The notes under the pieces were generated by a model. The model searched no databases and was not told the DNA's origin. It saw only the letters and a list, made by a program, of their open reading frames with translations. A stretch of 11,081 bases of DNA from positions 1 to 11,081 of the forward strand of contig CAYRNW010000040.1 in the NCBI GenBank assembly GCA_964425745.1, given 5' to 3'. The DNA is from CALCNS01 sp964425745 (GTDB lineage: Bacteria; Bacillota; JAAYKD01). Positions 1 through 7,271 of the stretch are shown one piece after another. Both the position numbers and the translations under genes were made by a program. The first letter of the stretch is position 1. Each line of letters starts with the position of its first letter.

Positions 1-416
1 TTTAGTATAGCATAATCTCGCGGTTCAGACTCTACTTTTATCGTAGCACTCCAATCTACAGCTTCTTTATCGGCTTCGGATACGGTTCTTCTTCCGCTAA
101 GCTCTTCATACATTCCCTTAACAAATGGGAGATCTTCAACAGAAGCAGCTTTTAACTTCGTCTCACAGCTAATAACGAGGGTGTAGTATGTAGTTGTTTC
201 AGCTTCTTTTATTCTGACAATGTCGGCATGAACATGCTGAAGATCATAGAATTCTGAATAGTTAGCACTAAGCCAATCTACCGCTGCGTTGATCACGACT
301 TTTTCTGTATCAACTGTTAACACAGCCCCATATGATTCTCCTGCATTGACTATTAATAAGCTTGAAATCAACAAGCAAGCAATAATGACAATTAATAAAA
401 ATCTATTTTTATTCAC
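1..416 (-). CDS. Exported protein of unknown function, N-terminal part (3' end off window)
   Basis: The reading frame stays open for 138 codons from a GTG at 416 to the window edge. The start is supported by a strong purine-rich ribosome site (GGAGAGGAG) about 8 bases upstream. No ATG start is available nearby. Residues 1-30 form a signal peptide: MNKNR, then a hydrophobic run, then VNAGES. The mature part has VDWLSANYSEFYDLQ near residue 50 and LKAASVEDLPFVKGM near residue 90. This style of domain reminds me of the N-terminal region found before Amidase_6 domains in clostridial secreted proteins. That is a weak memory-based resemblance, and the catalytic part would lie outside the window. 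The gene is the first one downstream of promoter-like element 1, after a leader of about 220 bases, so it may belong to the sigma factor's target set. Expression and export are inferred; the function is unknown. Confidence 0.72.
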   Translation of the reverse strand, partial: MNKNRFLLIVIIACLLISSLLIVNAGESYGAVLTVDTEKVVINAAVDWLSANYSEFYDLQHVHADIVRIKEAETTTYYTLVISCETKLKAASVEDLPFVKGMYEELSGRRTVSEADKEAVDWSATIKVESEPRDYAIL

Positions 417-610
417 TTTTCTTGCTCTCCTCTCCTTTTTTGGAACTCTATACAATGAAATCTACAGATATTGAAACAGCTAACATCACAAAAAAAAATA
501 ATCCTAAAGGGTAGCATGGGGTGCAAATGAATCGGTTGGACGATAGTGAACAGGTATGTTATAACAACCAAGAATACTGTTGAAATAGAATCCTCTTCAA
601 TTGAATTACC
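417..610 (-). other. Leader between promoter-like element 1 and the exported protein gene
   Basis: No convincing gene lies here. Just downstream of the palindrome is an excellent ribosome site (AAAGGAGGT), followed by a TTG at 600 that opens only 13 codons (559-600, starting MKRILFQQY). A run of nine T on the minus strand (about 490-498) interrupts a possible second small hydrophobic frame. The leader could be decayed coding sequence, a leader peptide region, or simply untranslated. Confidence 0.35.
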
Positions 611-638
611 TCCTTTCTCCATTTGCTTCTCATTATAG

Positions 639-667
639 TAAACGGAGAAAGGGTACATTTCCGGACA
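639..667 (-). promoter_or_regulatory. Promoter-like element 1 (TGTCCG-N17-CGTTTA)
   Basis: The minus strand carries TGTCCG (662-667), 17 bases, then CGTTTA (639-644), followed by CTATAATGAGA. The same arrangement occurs at three other gene starts in the window with identical spacing. The element sits in an imperfect palindrome (arms 614-627 and 637-650). A -10 block beginning CGT is typical of ECF sigma promoters, so I infer that it is a target of the sigma factor at 3575-4096. The downstream gene is the exported protein starting at 416. Confidence 0.55.
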
Positions 668-686
668 CTGAACCGAAAATATTTTT

Positions 687-815
687 TTATTCTGCTGCTG
701 CCTATTATAAGCCTTCTGCGATACGTAAAATTACAGATTCATCAAATCACTGTTCTGTTTCTCCATAAAAACCGTTGTACCTCTTTTATCAATCCAGAGC
801 CTATTTTATTATAGA
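687..815 (-). pseudogene. Remnant of a DUF4367-type anti-sigma gene (3' end)
   Basis: On the minus strand this stretch matches the last 40 or so codons of the anti-sigma gene at 2871-3578. The fragments NSDL and DESVILRIAEGL correspond to NSDLDKSVIIRIAESL in the intact protein. The match is broken by in-frame stops and at least one frameshift, and nothing of the upstream part of the gene is left. It ends just before promoter-like element 1, exactly as the intact anti-sigma gene ends just before element 2. It is therefore the trace of another sigma/anti-sigma cassette whose front half has been lost. The right-hand boundary is approximate. Confidence 0.7.
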
Positions 816-838
816 ATTTCCATTAGCATAAGCAACTA

Positions 839-955
839 CATTACATCATTATTCCCTGCCACCAAGTGATTGGTAAAAACGGCAAACTGGTGGGTTTTGG
901 CGGCGGACTCTGGCGCAAAGAATGGCTTTTGCAGCATGAAATGAAGTATAGGTAA
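839..955 (+). pseudogene. ogt: 3' remnant of an O6-alkylguanine-DNA methyltransferase gene (ogt/MGMT family)
   Basis: The plus strand reads IIIPCHQVIGKNGKLVGFGG followed by GLWRKEWLLQHE and a TAA at 953-955. This is the characteristic C-terminal part of the methylated-DNA repair methyltransferases. It includes the active-site Pro-Cys-His-x-Val motif, whose cysteine accepts the alkyl group, and the closing Gly-Gly-Leu...Trp-Leu-Leu...Glu pattern. Family members usually have PCHRV; here the arginine is glutamine. The frame is closed by a TAG at 824-826, no start codon or N-terminal domain is present, and the sequence to the left is an anti-sigma remnant, so the gene is truncated and surely inactive. 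It is the only plus-strand coding trace in the window. It probably marks old chromosomal sequence at the edge of the cassette array. Confidence 0.82.
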
Positions 956-969
956 AGTATAGGCAAAGT

Positions 970-1019
970 AACGGCACCTCTTAGCATTCGTTGTGCATGA
1001 ATGCATAAGAGGTGCCGTT
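970..1019. terminator. Stem-loop between convergent genes, likely bidirectional terminator
   Basis: An almost perfect inverted repeat (arms 970-989 and 999-1019, one bulged base, 9-base loop) contains the GC-rich block GGCACCTCTTA. It lies between the plus-strand methyltransferase remnant (stop at 955) and the minus-strand solute-binding gene (stop at 1085). The T-runs on both sides are weak (TTACTTTG on the minus strand, CTAATTTT on the plus strand), so termination is likely but not certain. Confidence 0.6.
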
Positions 1020-1084
1020 CTGTCTAATTTTATCGCAGCTTTTCTTTATCGTACCAATGTAGAACTGAATTTCTCAAGCAGATG

Positions 1085-2763
1085 CTAATCCACGGTAATT
1101 CCAAAGATTTCTTTAGCTAAACTGATACCGGTATCAAGAGTCAGATTCAATGCCTTTTTGTCATAAGGTTTTAAGAAAGCTTCATTATACAAAGGGATTT
1201 CATAAACCTCTTCCTGTATGATCGTTACAGCCTCTTGCACCAACCGAATGCGTTCTTCTTCATCAACCGAGTTGTGCAACTGAACAATGGTTTCGTATAA
1301 CCGCTTATCGGTGCCGCCCTGGTCTAAATAACGCTGATAACTGTTTAACCATCCATATTCACTGTAAATTGATAGAAATGAATCTAAATAATCCAGATAA
1401 TCGGTAACGGGTCTTTGGAATGAATCAAACTTCACCATTATATCCGTTTCTTCGCTGTATACCGGTTGCAAATAGATCTTATGTTTTGCTAATTCTTCGA
1501 TGATGATATCATACACAGGATGATCCGAATAGCTATATGTAGTATCGTTAATTCCCATGAATGTTTGATCTATTATGCTTAGTGTGATCCCATCGGGATA
1601 TCCGGCATCGGTCAGTAATTGGGAGATCTCCTGATCAGTCAACGGTTGCGTCCCTTCAACATATGCTGGGCTCGTTTGACTCAATAGACCGCTCTCGTTA
1701 CGTAATAAAGATTCCCCTAAAATCGTGTATTCATCGCGAACTTTTTCAACGATCTCATCAACATCGAGTGCTCCCGATATCGCTTGCCGAACTTTTAGAG
1801 AATTTAATGGCGCTTTGCTTATGTCCAACCCTAATCTCAGTGTAGTGATTTGATTGTAATCTTTAAAATAGAGCAGATCCTCATCAAGCAACAATTCCGC
1901 TCATATTCTTTCAACATTGGATTTAATTCAACAAGATCGATTATTGAATGCCAAAAAGCATAATAATCATATTCACTATTCAATAAACCCTCGAAGGCAT
2001 TCTTGAAATCCATGTCTCCACGAGTAGAAACAAATCTTATTTCTTTAACCTCTGGTTCACCTCGCCAGTAATTATTATAAGCAATCAGCGTTTTATAAGC
2101 ACCAACTGCCTTTTTTTCTTCACTGAGCACATAGGGTCCGCTGCCGATAAAGGTATCATAATTGTTGGTGTACTTTATATCCCATATATCGGTAACATCA
2201 CCATAAAAAGTTTTCAATCCCGGATCACGCATATTGAATTGTTTTGGTGCATCCTTTTCAGTGCGTTCATTCGGGTTTAATGCTTTTGTGATTCCAAAGG
2301 TCAAATACCTCAAAAGATAAGGATCCGATTCTTCTAAAACGATTTCGAATTGATAGGGGTCTTCATAATTTACCTCAAGGATATTGAGAAAGTATTTCAT
2401 CTTATCAATTTCGTTTACGTTCTGAATTTGACGAAGAAGTGTATCGACGCAATCCGTAGCATCTAAGGTCGTTCCATCGTGAAAAGTCACTCCTTCATGG
2501 ATCTTCAGACGAAGAGTAGTCGCATTTTTAAACTCATACTCTTCCACCAATTGCGGATGGATCTGGCCTTTGTAATCGATGGTAAACAAACTATCGTATA
2601 TTAATTTGTAATAATCCTGACCAAAGTATTCATTAAAGGGTATTTCACGAACACCTCCATGAAACACTAATATAGAATCTCCTGCGGGAGAACAACCGGA
2701 AAGGATCAGAATTATGACCAACAACGCAAAAAGAATTTTTGCTATGATGTGTTGGTTTCTCAT
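1085..2763 (-). pseudogene. Family 5 solute-binding lipoprotein gene, frameshifted
   Basis: Two overlapping frames together make one protein about 558 residues long, similar throughout to the intact 552-residue lipoprotein at 9212-10870. The N-terminus has a lipoprotein signal (MRNQHIIAKILF, lipobox LILSGC, Cys24). The usual family 5 block follows (GVTFHDGTTLDATDCVDTLL, near residue 110). The first frame is good to LKEYERN near 1897. The match then continues in another frame as LLLDEDLLYFKDYNQ, so one base is missing around 1892-1897. Intact members are membrane-anchored binding proteins for oligopeptides or similar solutes feeding ABC importers. The ATG at 2763 follows AAAGGAG by 6 bases; an in-frame TTG at 2784 is an alternative start. 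Promoter-like element 2 lies upstream. Sequencing error is possible; otherwise the gene is recently inactivated. Confidence 0.85.
1088..1335 (-). repeat. Near-identical 3' segment of the solute-binding paralogues, copy 1
   Basis: About 225-250 bases at the 3' end of the frameshifted gene match 9215-9462 with only about ten differences by eye. The identity drops sharply further upstream in both genes. Confidence 0.8.
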
Positions 2764-2822
2764 TTGATGCTCCTTTCGTCTCAACAAAATCACCCCCATT
2801 CTCCATTTGCTTCTCATAATAG

Positions 2823-2851
2823 TAAACGGAGAAAGAGTGCATTTCCGGACA
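2823..2851 (-). promoter_or_regulatory. Promoter-like element 2 (TGTCCG-N17-CGTTTA)
   Basis: TGTCCG (2846-2851) and CGTTTA (2823-2828) on the minus strand are separated by 17 bases and followed by CTATTATGAGA. The element lies between the anti-sigma stop codon at 2871 and the solute-binding gene, inside an imperfect palindrome (arms 2799-2811 and 2821-2833). After the palindrome comes GGGGGTGATT, a near-complete match to the 16S anti-Shine-Dalgarno, then a TTG at 2784. Being next to the sigma/anti-sigma pair makes it the most natural target of that sigma factor. Confidence 0.6.
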
Positions 2852-2870
2852 CTTAATTAAAATAATTTTT

Positions 2871-3578
2871 TTATTTTTCTACTACTACCTGTTTCAAGCT
2901 CTCTGCGATGCGTATAATCACAGATTTATCTAAATCACTGTTCACCATAAAGACCATGGTGTTTCTTCTGTCCATCCAGATTAGATTGTTGGTGTTGGAC
3001 CCTTCATCAGCACGATAAAAATCTGCCTTGATCCCGTTAACTGTTACTTCTTCCCGTAAACTCTCGACATTTTTGGTAATAAGTTCGGTTTGAGTGCCCT
3101 CATTAGCCCTATAATACTCAATGACAATTCCACTTTGGCTATTTTGCTTTTGGTACAAACGCCCGTGCGACATTTCGTCTGCGTATTCATAAACCTGCTC
3201 AAAACCCTCCGGTAACCAGGTTGGGTCATAGTGTGGCAGTACGCCAGTTTCGTCTTGCCCCCAAAATCGATAGATGATGCTGCTCTCATAGACTTCACGA
3301 ATCCAACTGAACACTATTTCACGGGCATCGGCATCAATGGTGAGCCAAACACTTGAAGTGATTATTAACGCTAAGAAAACCGAAGCAATGTGACGGGTCA
3401 CTCTTTGCTTTTTATAGACAAATTTTGCTTTTAACCGAACCTGCTCCATCTTGCTTTGAAATTCGTCCGAAAACTCATTCTCACAATCTAAAGGATTGGG
3501 CAAGGAGTTTAACATAGCAGAGCGAACCGACTGTGCCGCTTTGCTTAATACTTCATCTGTTAGAGTCATACTCCTCAA
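2871..3578 (-). CDS. Membrane-anchored anti-sigma factor-like protein, DUF4367 type
   Basis: This 235-residue protein has an N-terminal cytoplasmic part (1-60), one membrane span (about 62-82, ending LTIDADA), and an extracytoplasmic C-terminal domain. The C-terminal domain has WLPEGFE (121-127), DFYRA (186-190), WMDRRNT (201-207) and a final helix (SVIIRIAESLKQ). That layout fits DUF4367 proteins encoded beside ECF sigma factors. These are thought to hold the sigma factor at the membrane until an outside signal arrives. The TTG start at 3578 overlaps the TGA of the sigma gene and sits 10 bases after AAAGGAGG. The ATG at 3569 is the alternative, but its nearest purine run is too close. The overlap implies translational coupling and a matched dose of the two proteins. 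Membership of the domain family is recognised by pattern only. Remnants of a similar gene lie at 687-815. Confidence 0.8.
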   Translation of the reverse strand: MRSMTLTDEVLSKAAQSVRSAMLNSLPNPLDCENEFSDEFQSKMEQVRLKAKFVYKKQRVTRHIASVFLALIITSSVWLTIDADAREIVFSWIREVYESSIIYRFWGQDETGVLPHYDPTWLPEGFEQVYEYADEMSHGRLYQKQNSQSGIVIEYYRANEGTQTELITKNVESLREEVTVNGIKADFYRADEGSNTNNLIWMDRRNTMVFMVNSDLDKSVIIRIAESLKQVVVEK

Positions 3579-4096
3579 TTTGGGTCATCCTCCTTTTCTA
3601 TCTGCTTTCTAAGAGAATCCTTGGCACGCCAAAGCAATTTTTGTACAGAGTCACGCTTCATGCTTAACATCTTTGCGATTTCCTTGGTGTTGAAGCCGTT
3701 ATCGTAATGTAGTAATAGAATTTCACGATATCGCGCCGGAAGCACCGCCATGGCATCGGCAACCCCACTGTCACCGGGTAGCGGGATGGGTATGCCGGCA
3801 ATGGTATCTTCGAAGTCGATGTCTACGATTTTTGAATTGGCTCGTATAATGTCGATTGCTTTTCTCTCTACTATGATAACGATGTAGGAGCGCGTTTTCG
3901 GACACTTCACTTCAGAAATTTTTTTGAGATTTTCTATGATAGACAAAAATGCCTGATGTACAGCATCTTCAGCCGAGTGAGGGTTGTTGAGAATTCGCAT
4001 CGCCACATGATACATCAGTCCGCGATACTGAAAATAAAGTTGTTCAAACTTACTTCTCTCTTCTTCGCTTTCAATGGCTTGTAAATAGATCAGCAT
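3575..4096 (-). CDS. ECF-like sigma-70 family RNA polymerase sigma factor
   Basis: This 173-residue sigma factor has only regions 2 and 4. Region 2 spans about 18-83 (LYFQYRGLMYHVAMRILNNP, then SAEDAVHQAF and KTRSYIVIIVERKAIDII). A linker follows, then region 4 at about 113-165 (LPARYREILLLHYDNGFNTK, then EIAKMLSMKRDSVQKLLWRA), which contains the helix-turn-helix that reads the -35 box. The ATG at 4096 is chosen because GGGGGAGG lies 4 bases upstream; the frame is open to 4189, but those extra residues lack a ribosome site. It overlaps the anti-sigma gene by 4 bases. It is the only intact sigma gene in the window and the likely reader of the four TGTCCG-N17-CGTTTA elements (inference). Its 5' half recurs as two degenerate copies at 7272-7441 and at the right edge. 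Confidence 0.9.
   Translation of the reverse strand: MLIYLQAIESEEERSKFEQLYFQYRGLMYHVAMRILNNPHSAEDAVHQAFLSIIENLKKISEVKCPKTRSYIVIIVERKAIDIIRANSKIVDIDFEDTIAGIPIPLPGDSGVADAMAVLPARYREILLLHYDNGFNTKEIAKMLSMKRDSVQKLLWRAKDSLRKQIEKEDDPN
3876..3904 (-). promoter_or_regulatory. Promoter-like motif inside the sigma gene
   Basis: Within the sigma coding sequence, TGTCCG (3899-3904) is followed after exactly 17 bases by CGTTAT (3876-3881). The flanking bases (AAGTGTCCGAAAAC) also resemble those of the four intergenic elements (AAGTGTCCGGAAAC). It could be chance, since the codons encode a conserved sigma stretch (KCPKTRSYIV). It could also be an internal promoter feeding the anti-sigma gene. Confidence 0.28.
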
Positions 4097-4201
4097 ATGT
4101 CCTCCCCCTATTTTCATTCTACCTATAGAATAAAAATGATTTAAGTCACTTATTCGCGTATTCTGTGCAAGATAATTATTCTCCTGCATTTCCTAATAAT
4201 A

Positions 4202-4234
4202 GACACGAACAAATTGCTGCAAAAATCGGGGTCA
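4202..4234 (-). promoter_or_regulatory. Possible promoter of the sigma/anti-sigma operon
   Basis: The minus strand has TGACCCCG (4227-4234), 19 bases, then CGTGTC and CTATTATTAG. The second block resembles the CGTTTA...CTATTATGAG of the four elements, which would suggest autoregulation, but the spacing is two bases longer. A vegetative reading (TTGCAG, 15 bases, TATTAT) is also possible. The same sequence is kept at 7545-7577. It starts immediately after the T-run of the upstream terminator. Confidence 0.4.
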
Positions 4235-4237
4235 GAT

Positions 4238-4293
4238 AAAAAAACCCTCTTTCTTCATTTACCACATATTGTAGTAAACAAAGAAAGAGGGTT
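4238..4293 (-). terminator. Rho-independent terminator after the solute-binding gene
   Basis: The minus strand forms a stem of at least 13 pairs (arms 4281-4293 and 4243-4255, AACCCTCTTTCTT) with further inner pairing. It is followed by a run of seven T. It starts about 30 bases after the stop codon at 4323 and separates this operon from the sigma/anti-sigma operon. Confidence 0.88.
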
Positions 4294-4322
4294 AAGCGGG
4301 CACTGAAGAAGGGTTTTATTTC

Positions 4323-5981
4323 TTACTTCAACGTTGCTTGCCACAAATCCACAAAAATCTGGTTTGGATTTGTAAGCTCTAAACCTTGAATACGGTTATT
4401 GTATGCATAATAGTAATATTCAAAAATCAGAGGAATAATAGCAGCTTGATCATGAAGCTCTTGTAGGGCTTCATGGTATTTTTGCTTTTGTATTTCCAGA
4501 TCTGTGCTTCTCATCATGTCTTCTACCGCTCGCGCGAAAACCGTATTATCATTATAAAGAGGATGATAAATCCTCTCTGGGCTCATCATGCGCTCATAGA
4601 AGCGGTTTGGGCTCGAGTAAATACCCAAATCAAAACTAAAGTCGAATTCTTCAGTACTGTTAATGGGTCTCCAATTCACCTCGATACCTACTTCTTTCAA
4701 TTGCCTCACCAATTCATTAGCAACTGGATTTTGAGTCCAATTTGCATCATCAACAACAAATCCTCTGACTTTTAGGCTAATACTCTCTGTGTATCCAGCT
4801 TCCCTTAGTAAGCGCTTAGATTCTTCAGGGTTATATTCATAAGGCTCATCCACCCCATAATACCATTCATTGTTCGGTTTAATATATTGATTTGCTATCT
4901 GCCCATTGGAACCATCAAACCCATTTTGAACTTTTATAAGTTCCTCTTTGTTAATCGCATACGCTATCGCCTTTCTTACCTTTTCAGTTGTCATCGAATT
5001 ATCTAAATCATGGAAAACAATTACTTGAGTCGGATAATCGAGTATATAGGGAACTAGTGTTAAATGTTCCGCATTTTTGAATTTCTCATAATACTGCATT
5101 CTATCTAAATCACTAAGATGAAGTGGCCCCGGCGATGCAAGATCGATTGATTTTCCTAATAGATGCCCATTCATCGAATCTCTAGATGTTTCCACTTTTT
5201 TAAAGGTGATATTTTCAATTTTGGCCGCACCTTTCCAATAGTCTTTATTTACAACCAAATCAAAGGTTACAGGTGAGTTCGTACTATTATATATTTGTAG
5301 GCTTTTCTCCAGTACTTTCCATGGGCCACTGCCAATTAATTGATTTCGTGTATATGTTTCATCAATAACCTTGTTCATTTCCGGATCATCGGTCAGTAGC
5401 GAAAAAACCAGTTCTCTGCCCGATGCAGAAAACGAGACCGGCCATTGTTTTACTTCTTTGTGTTCCGGATTATATGCTGGTGTAATTCCAAAGGTAAGTG
5501 TATTGAGGAAAAACATATCTGGCTCTTTTAGCTGAAACTGCAGTTGATATTTTCCGAGCACTTCAATCTTTTCTAACTTCGAAAATCGTTTAATCGCTTC
5601 CCGATTACTATTGCCGTGAAGTTTGATGAGCCGCAATAAGGTATCTGCAACATCAGCTGCTGTTAACTCAGTGCCGTCATGAAATAAAACTCCCTCACGA
5701 ATGGTCACATTGTAGTTTAGTTGATTCTGCTCATAGTCGTTAACGATTCCGGGTATTGGAAAGCCGTGTTCATCAATGACAAAAAGAGAATCATAGATCA
5801 ATTGATGTAAGCCATTTTGGCCAATATTGACAAACGGCGACCAAGGACTACCCCCTACTATTGAGAAACTGGTACCAATTCGCAAAGATTCACTCTTCTG
5901 ACTACAACCCATTAGTAACATCGGTACAATTAAAGACATTACCAATATCACAATTGCTTTTTTTACTGAACTCTTCTTCAT
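4323..5981 (-). CDS. Family 5 extracellular solute-binding lipoprotein
   Basis: This intact 552-residue lipoprotein has a signal peptide ending in the lipobox LLMGC (Cys26), so it is anchored to the outer face of the membrane. Family 5 binding-protein marks include EGVLFHDGTELTAADVADTL (about 106-125), GSGPW before mid-protein, and KVRKAIAYAINKEELIK in the second lobe. The length suits OppA/DppA/AppA-type proteins, which bind peptides and some other solutes for ABC import. The substrate cannot be told from sequence. The ATG at 5981 has AAGGGAG 6 bases upstream; a TTG at 6014 overlapping the previous stop codon is less likely. It follows the SurA-like gene by 29 bases, so both probably share one transcript from element 3. 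No permease or ATPase gene is nearby. It is only distantly related to the two paralogues in the window, but its last 35 or so codons recur at 9098-9211. Confidence 0.9.
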   Translation of the reverse strand: MKKSSVKKAIVILVMSLIVPMLLMGCSQKSESLRIGTSFSIVGGSPWSPFVNIGQNGLHQLIYDSLFVIDEHGFPIPGIVNDYEQNQLNYNVTIREGVLFHDGTELTAADVADTLLRLIKLHGNSNREAIKRFSKLEKIEVLGKYQLQFQLKEPDMFFLNTLTFGITPAYNPEHKEVKQWPVSFSASGRELVFSLLTDDPEMNKVIDETYTRNQLIGSGPWKVLEKSLQIYNSTNSPVTFDLVVNKDYWKGAAKIENITFKKVETSRDSMNGHLLGKSIDLASPGPLHLSDLDRMQYYEKFKNAEHLTLVPYILDYPTQVIVFHDLDNSMTTEKVRKAIAYAINKEELIKVQNGFDGSNGQIANQYIKPNNEWYYGVDEPYEYNPEESKRLLREAGYTESISLKVRGFVVDDANWTQNPVANELVRQLKEVGIEVNWRPINSTEEFDFSFDLGIYSSPNRFYERMMSPERIYHPLYNDNTVFARAVEDMMRSTDLEIQKQKYHEALQELHDQAAIIPLIFEYYYYAYNNRIQGLELTNPNQIFVDLWQATLK

Positions 5982-6010
5982 CGTAGCTCCCTTCTTGTTT
6001 ATCGCGAAAT

Positions 6011-7111
6011 TCAATGATGAGTTTCCGTTTGTAATTTTAATATAATGATCTCAAACTCTTGACAGAGATGTGCAATACTTTTTTCAACAGTCTCGTTGTC
6101 ATTCAATAATACTCTATCCTTCCATGAAGCAAGAGCGTTTCTTTCAGATAGTTTTGTGCTAATCGTATTTAAATACTCATCTAAACTCATATTTTGTCCG
6201 AGAGCATACGAACAGAGGCAATCAAGAACATAATTCAATGATTTAATCCCTATTTCATCATTATTATCAGTCATTTGCTGATACAATGTACGATAATCGA
6301 ATATTTCATTAGAATCAATATATTGTCCAGTCTTCTTGAGATATGATAAGATTACTTTTTCTTCAATCAATCTTCTAAGTATATTATCACGGAGTATCTC
6401 AGTATTGTCCAACACAGATTTGGTTTCTGTTAAATGTCCCAAAGCAGTGTTTTCTTTAATCGAAAAATTGTAACTAAGAATTGCTTCTTCGAGTTCTTTC
6501 TTTGTAATTGATTCATAATTTACATAAGCCACAACTTGATCCCCACCACCTAATGAGGAAATCTTTCGACCAACATTGTAAGCATTTTGATTCAACTGAT
6601 ATTTATAATGGTCAAATGAATCAATTTGATTAGAAAATTGCCTCGATTGCCACGAGATTGCGAAATCACTACTCCCAGAATAAGCGGGCACCACCCCATC
6701 TATGAACTCAAACCTTGCTACAGATGACAAGTTCGTGTATGAAACTGACAAATATGGAGAAAAATTCTTTTGTGTATAAGCATAAGTGCTACTGGATGAG
6801 TTTACATCTAATGGTGTTCCATAGGAAGTCGAGTTAAAATTTAGTTCAATCATCTCGGTTCTATCAAGATAGCTTTGATTCGTATTAACTTGAGCACTGC
6901 TCGCAATATTTCTGATGATACGATTTCCCGAATCCTCATCATAAATATAGCCGGGTGTCAATGTATATTCAATAGATACAGGAACAAAGTTATAGGTAAC
7001 TGCTAGATATTTGGTCGGACTAGTTTCTGAATGTAATAAGGATGCGTAAACCTGGCCGACTAACAATATTGTGATGAAAAGAATCACTGTAAGAATCCTA
7101 TTTGCTTTCAT
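6011..7111 (-). CDS. Exported two-part protein with SurA/PrsA-like C-terminal region
   Basis: The protein has 366 residues. A signal peptide (about 1-24, ending VYASLL, with no lipobox cysteine) precedes a region rich in Ser, Tyr and Asn (25-185) that looks beta-strand rich and that I do not recognise. From about 193 a helical part begins: VAYVNYESITKKELEEAIL, then RDNILRRLIEEKVILSYLKK and a region rich in acidic residues. This pattern, an N-E-x-I-T-K-x-E-L-like strand and helix followed by a 'long-helix, L-I-E-E-K' segment, resembles the N-terminal chaperone domain of SurA and PrsA. No PPIase domain is present. The ATG at 7111 follows GGAG by about 9 bases. The gene is first in a probable operon with the solute-binding lipoprotein 29 bases downstream and lies behind element 3. 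A role in folding or presenting an exported partner is only a guess. Confidence 0.7.
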   Translation of the reverse strand: MKANRILTVILFITILLVGQVYASLLHSETSPTKYLAVTYNFVPVSIEYTLTPGYIYDEDSGNRIIRNIASSAQVNTNQSYLDRTEMIELNFNSTSYGTPLDVNSSSSTYAYTQKNFSPYLSVSYTNLSSVARFEFIDGVVPAYSGSSDFAISWQSRQFSNQIDSFDHYKYQLNQNAYNVGRKISSLGGGDQVVAYVNYESITKKELEEAILSYNFSIKENTALGHLTETKSVLDNTEILRDNILRRLIEEKVILSYLKKTGQYIDSNEIFDYRTLYQQMTDNNDEIGIKSLNYVLDCLCSYALGQNMSLDEYLNTISTKLSERNALASWKDRVLLNDNETVEKSIAHLCQEFEIIILKLQTETHH

Positions 7112-7221
7112 ATTTCTCTCTCCTTCTTATATATCTAGATATGTGATACTACTCATTGTACTGAACAAGTATAGAAAGGCCCAACGGAATCACCCCCTTT
7201 CTCTATTTGCCTCTCATAATA

Positions 7222-7250
7222 TAAACGGAGGAAGAGGGTGTTTCCGGACA
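7222..7250 (-). promoter_or_regulatory. Promoter-like element 3 (TGTCCG-N17-CGTTTA)
   Basis: TGTCCG (7245-7250) and CGTTTA (7222-7227) are 17 bases apart on the minus strand and are followed by TATTATGAGA. The palindrome is weakened here by several mismatches, while the two promoter blocks are unchanged, which argues that the blocks are what is being kept. GGGGGTGATT and a TTG (7184, 11-codon frame to 7149) follow. The first real gene starts at 7111. Confidence 0.58.
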
Positions 7251-7271
7251 CTTAATAAAAATAATATTTGT

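Larger units (their letters stand above)
3946..4293 (-). repeat. Direct repeat copy 1: terminator plus sigma gene 5' part
   Basis: This stretch recurs at 7292-7635 with high identity, and its inner end recurs at the right window edge (10998-11081). It covers the terminator, the sigma upstream region and the first 50 or so sigma codons. The other copies stop matching at about codon 55 of the sigma gene. Confidence 0.85.

Noticed and set aside
413..658. An 81-codon minus-strand frame overlapping element 1 and the exported protein leader
   Set aside because: Its start lies inside the promoter-like element, it has no ribosome site of its own and it has an odd composition rich in Phe, Ile and Cys. 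It looks like an accidental open frame.
1880..1905. Programmed ribosomal frameshifting in the solute-binding gene
   Set aside because: No slippery heptamer with a downstream structure stands out, and the full-length paralogue needs no shift.
2645..2842. A 65-codon minus-strand frame across the solute-binding gene start
   Set aside because: It overlaps the clear lipoprotein signal peptide in another frame and begins inside the promoter palindrome.
3575..4189. A longer sigma factor starting at 4189
   Set aside because: The additional 31 residues lack a suitable ribosome site, whereas the ATG at 4096 has GGGGGAGG upstream and gives the usual ECF-like length. The same upstream stretch in the second copy is joined only by a frameshift.
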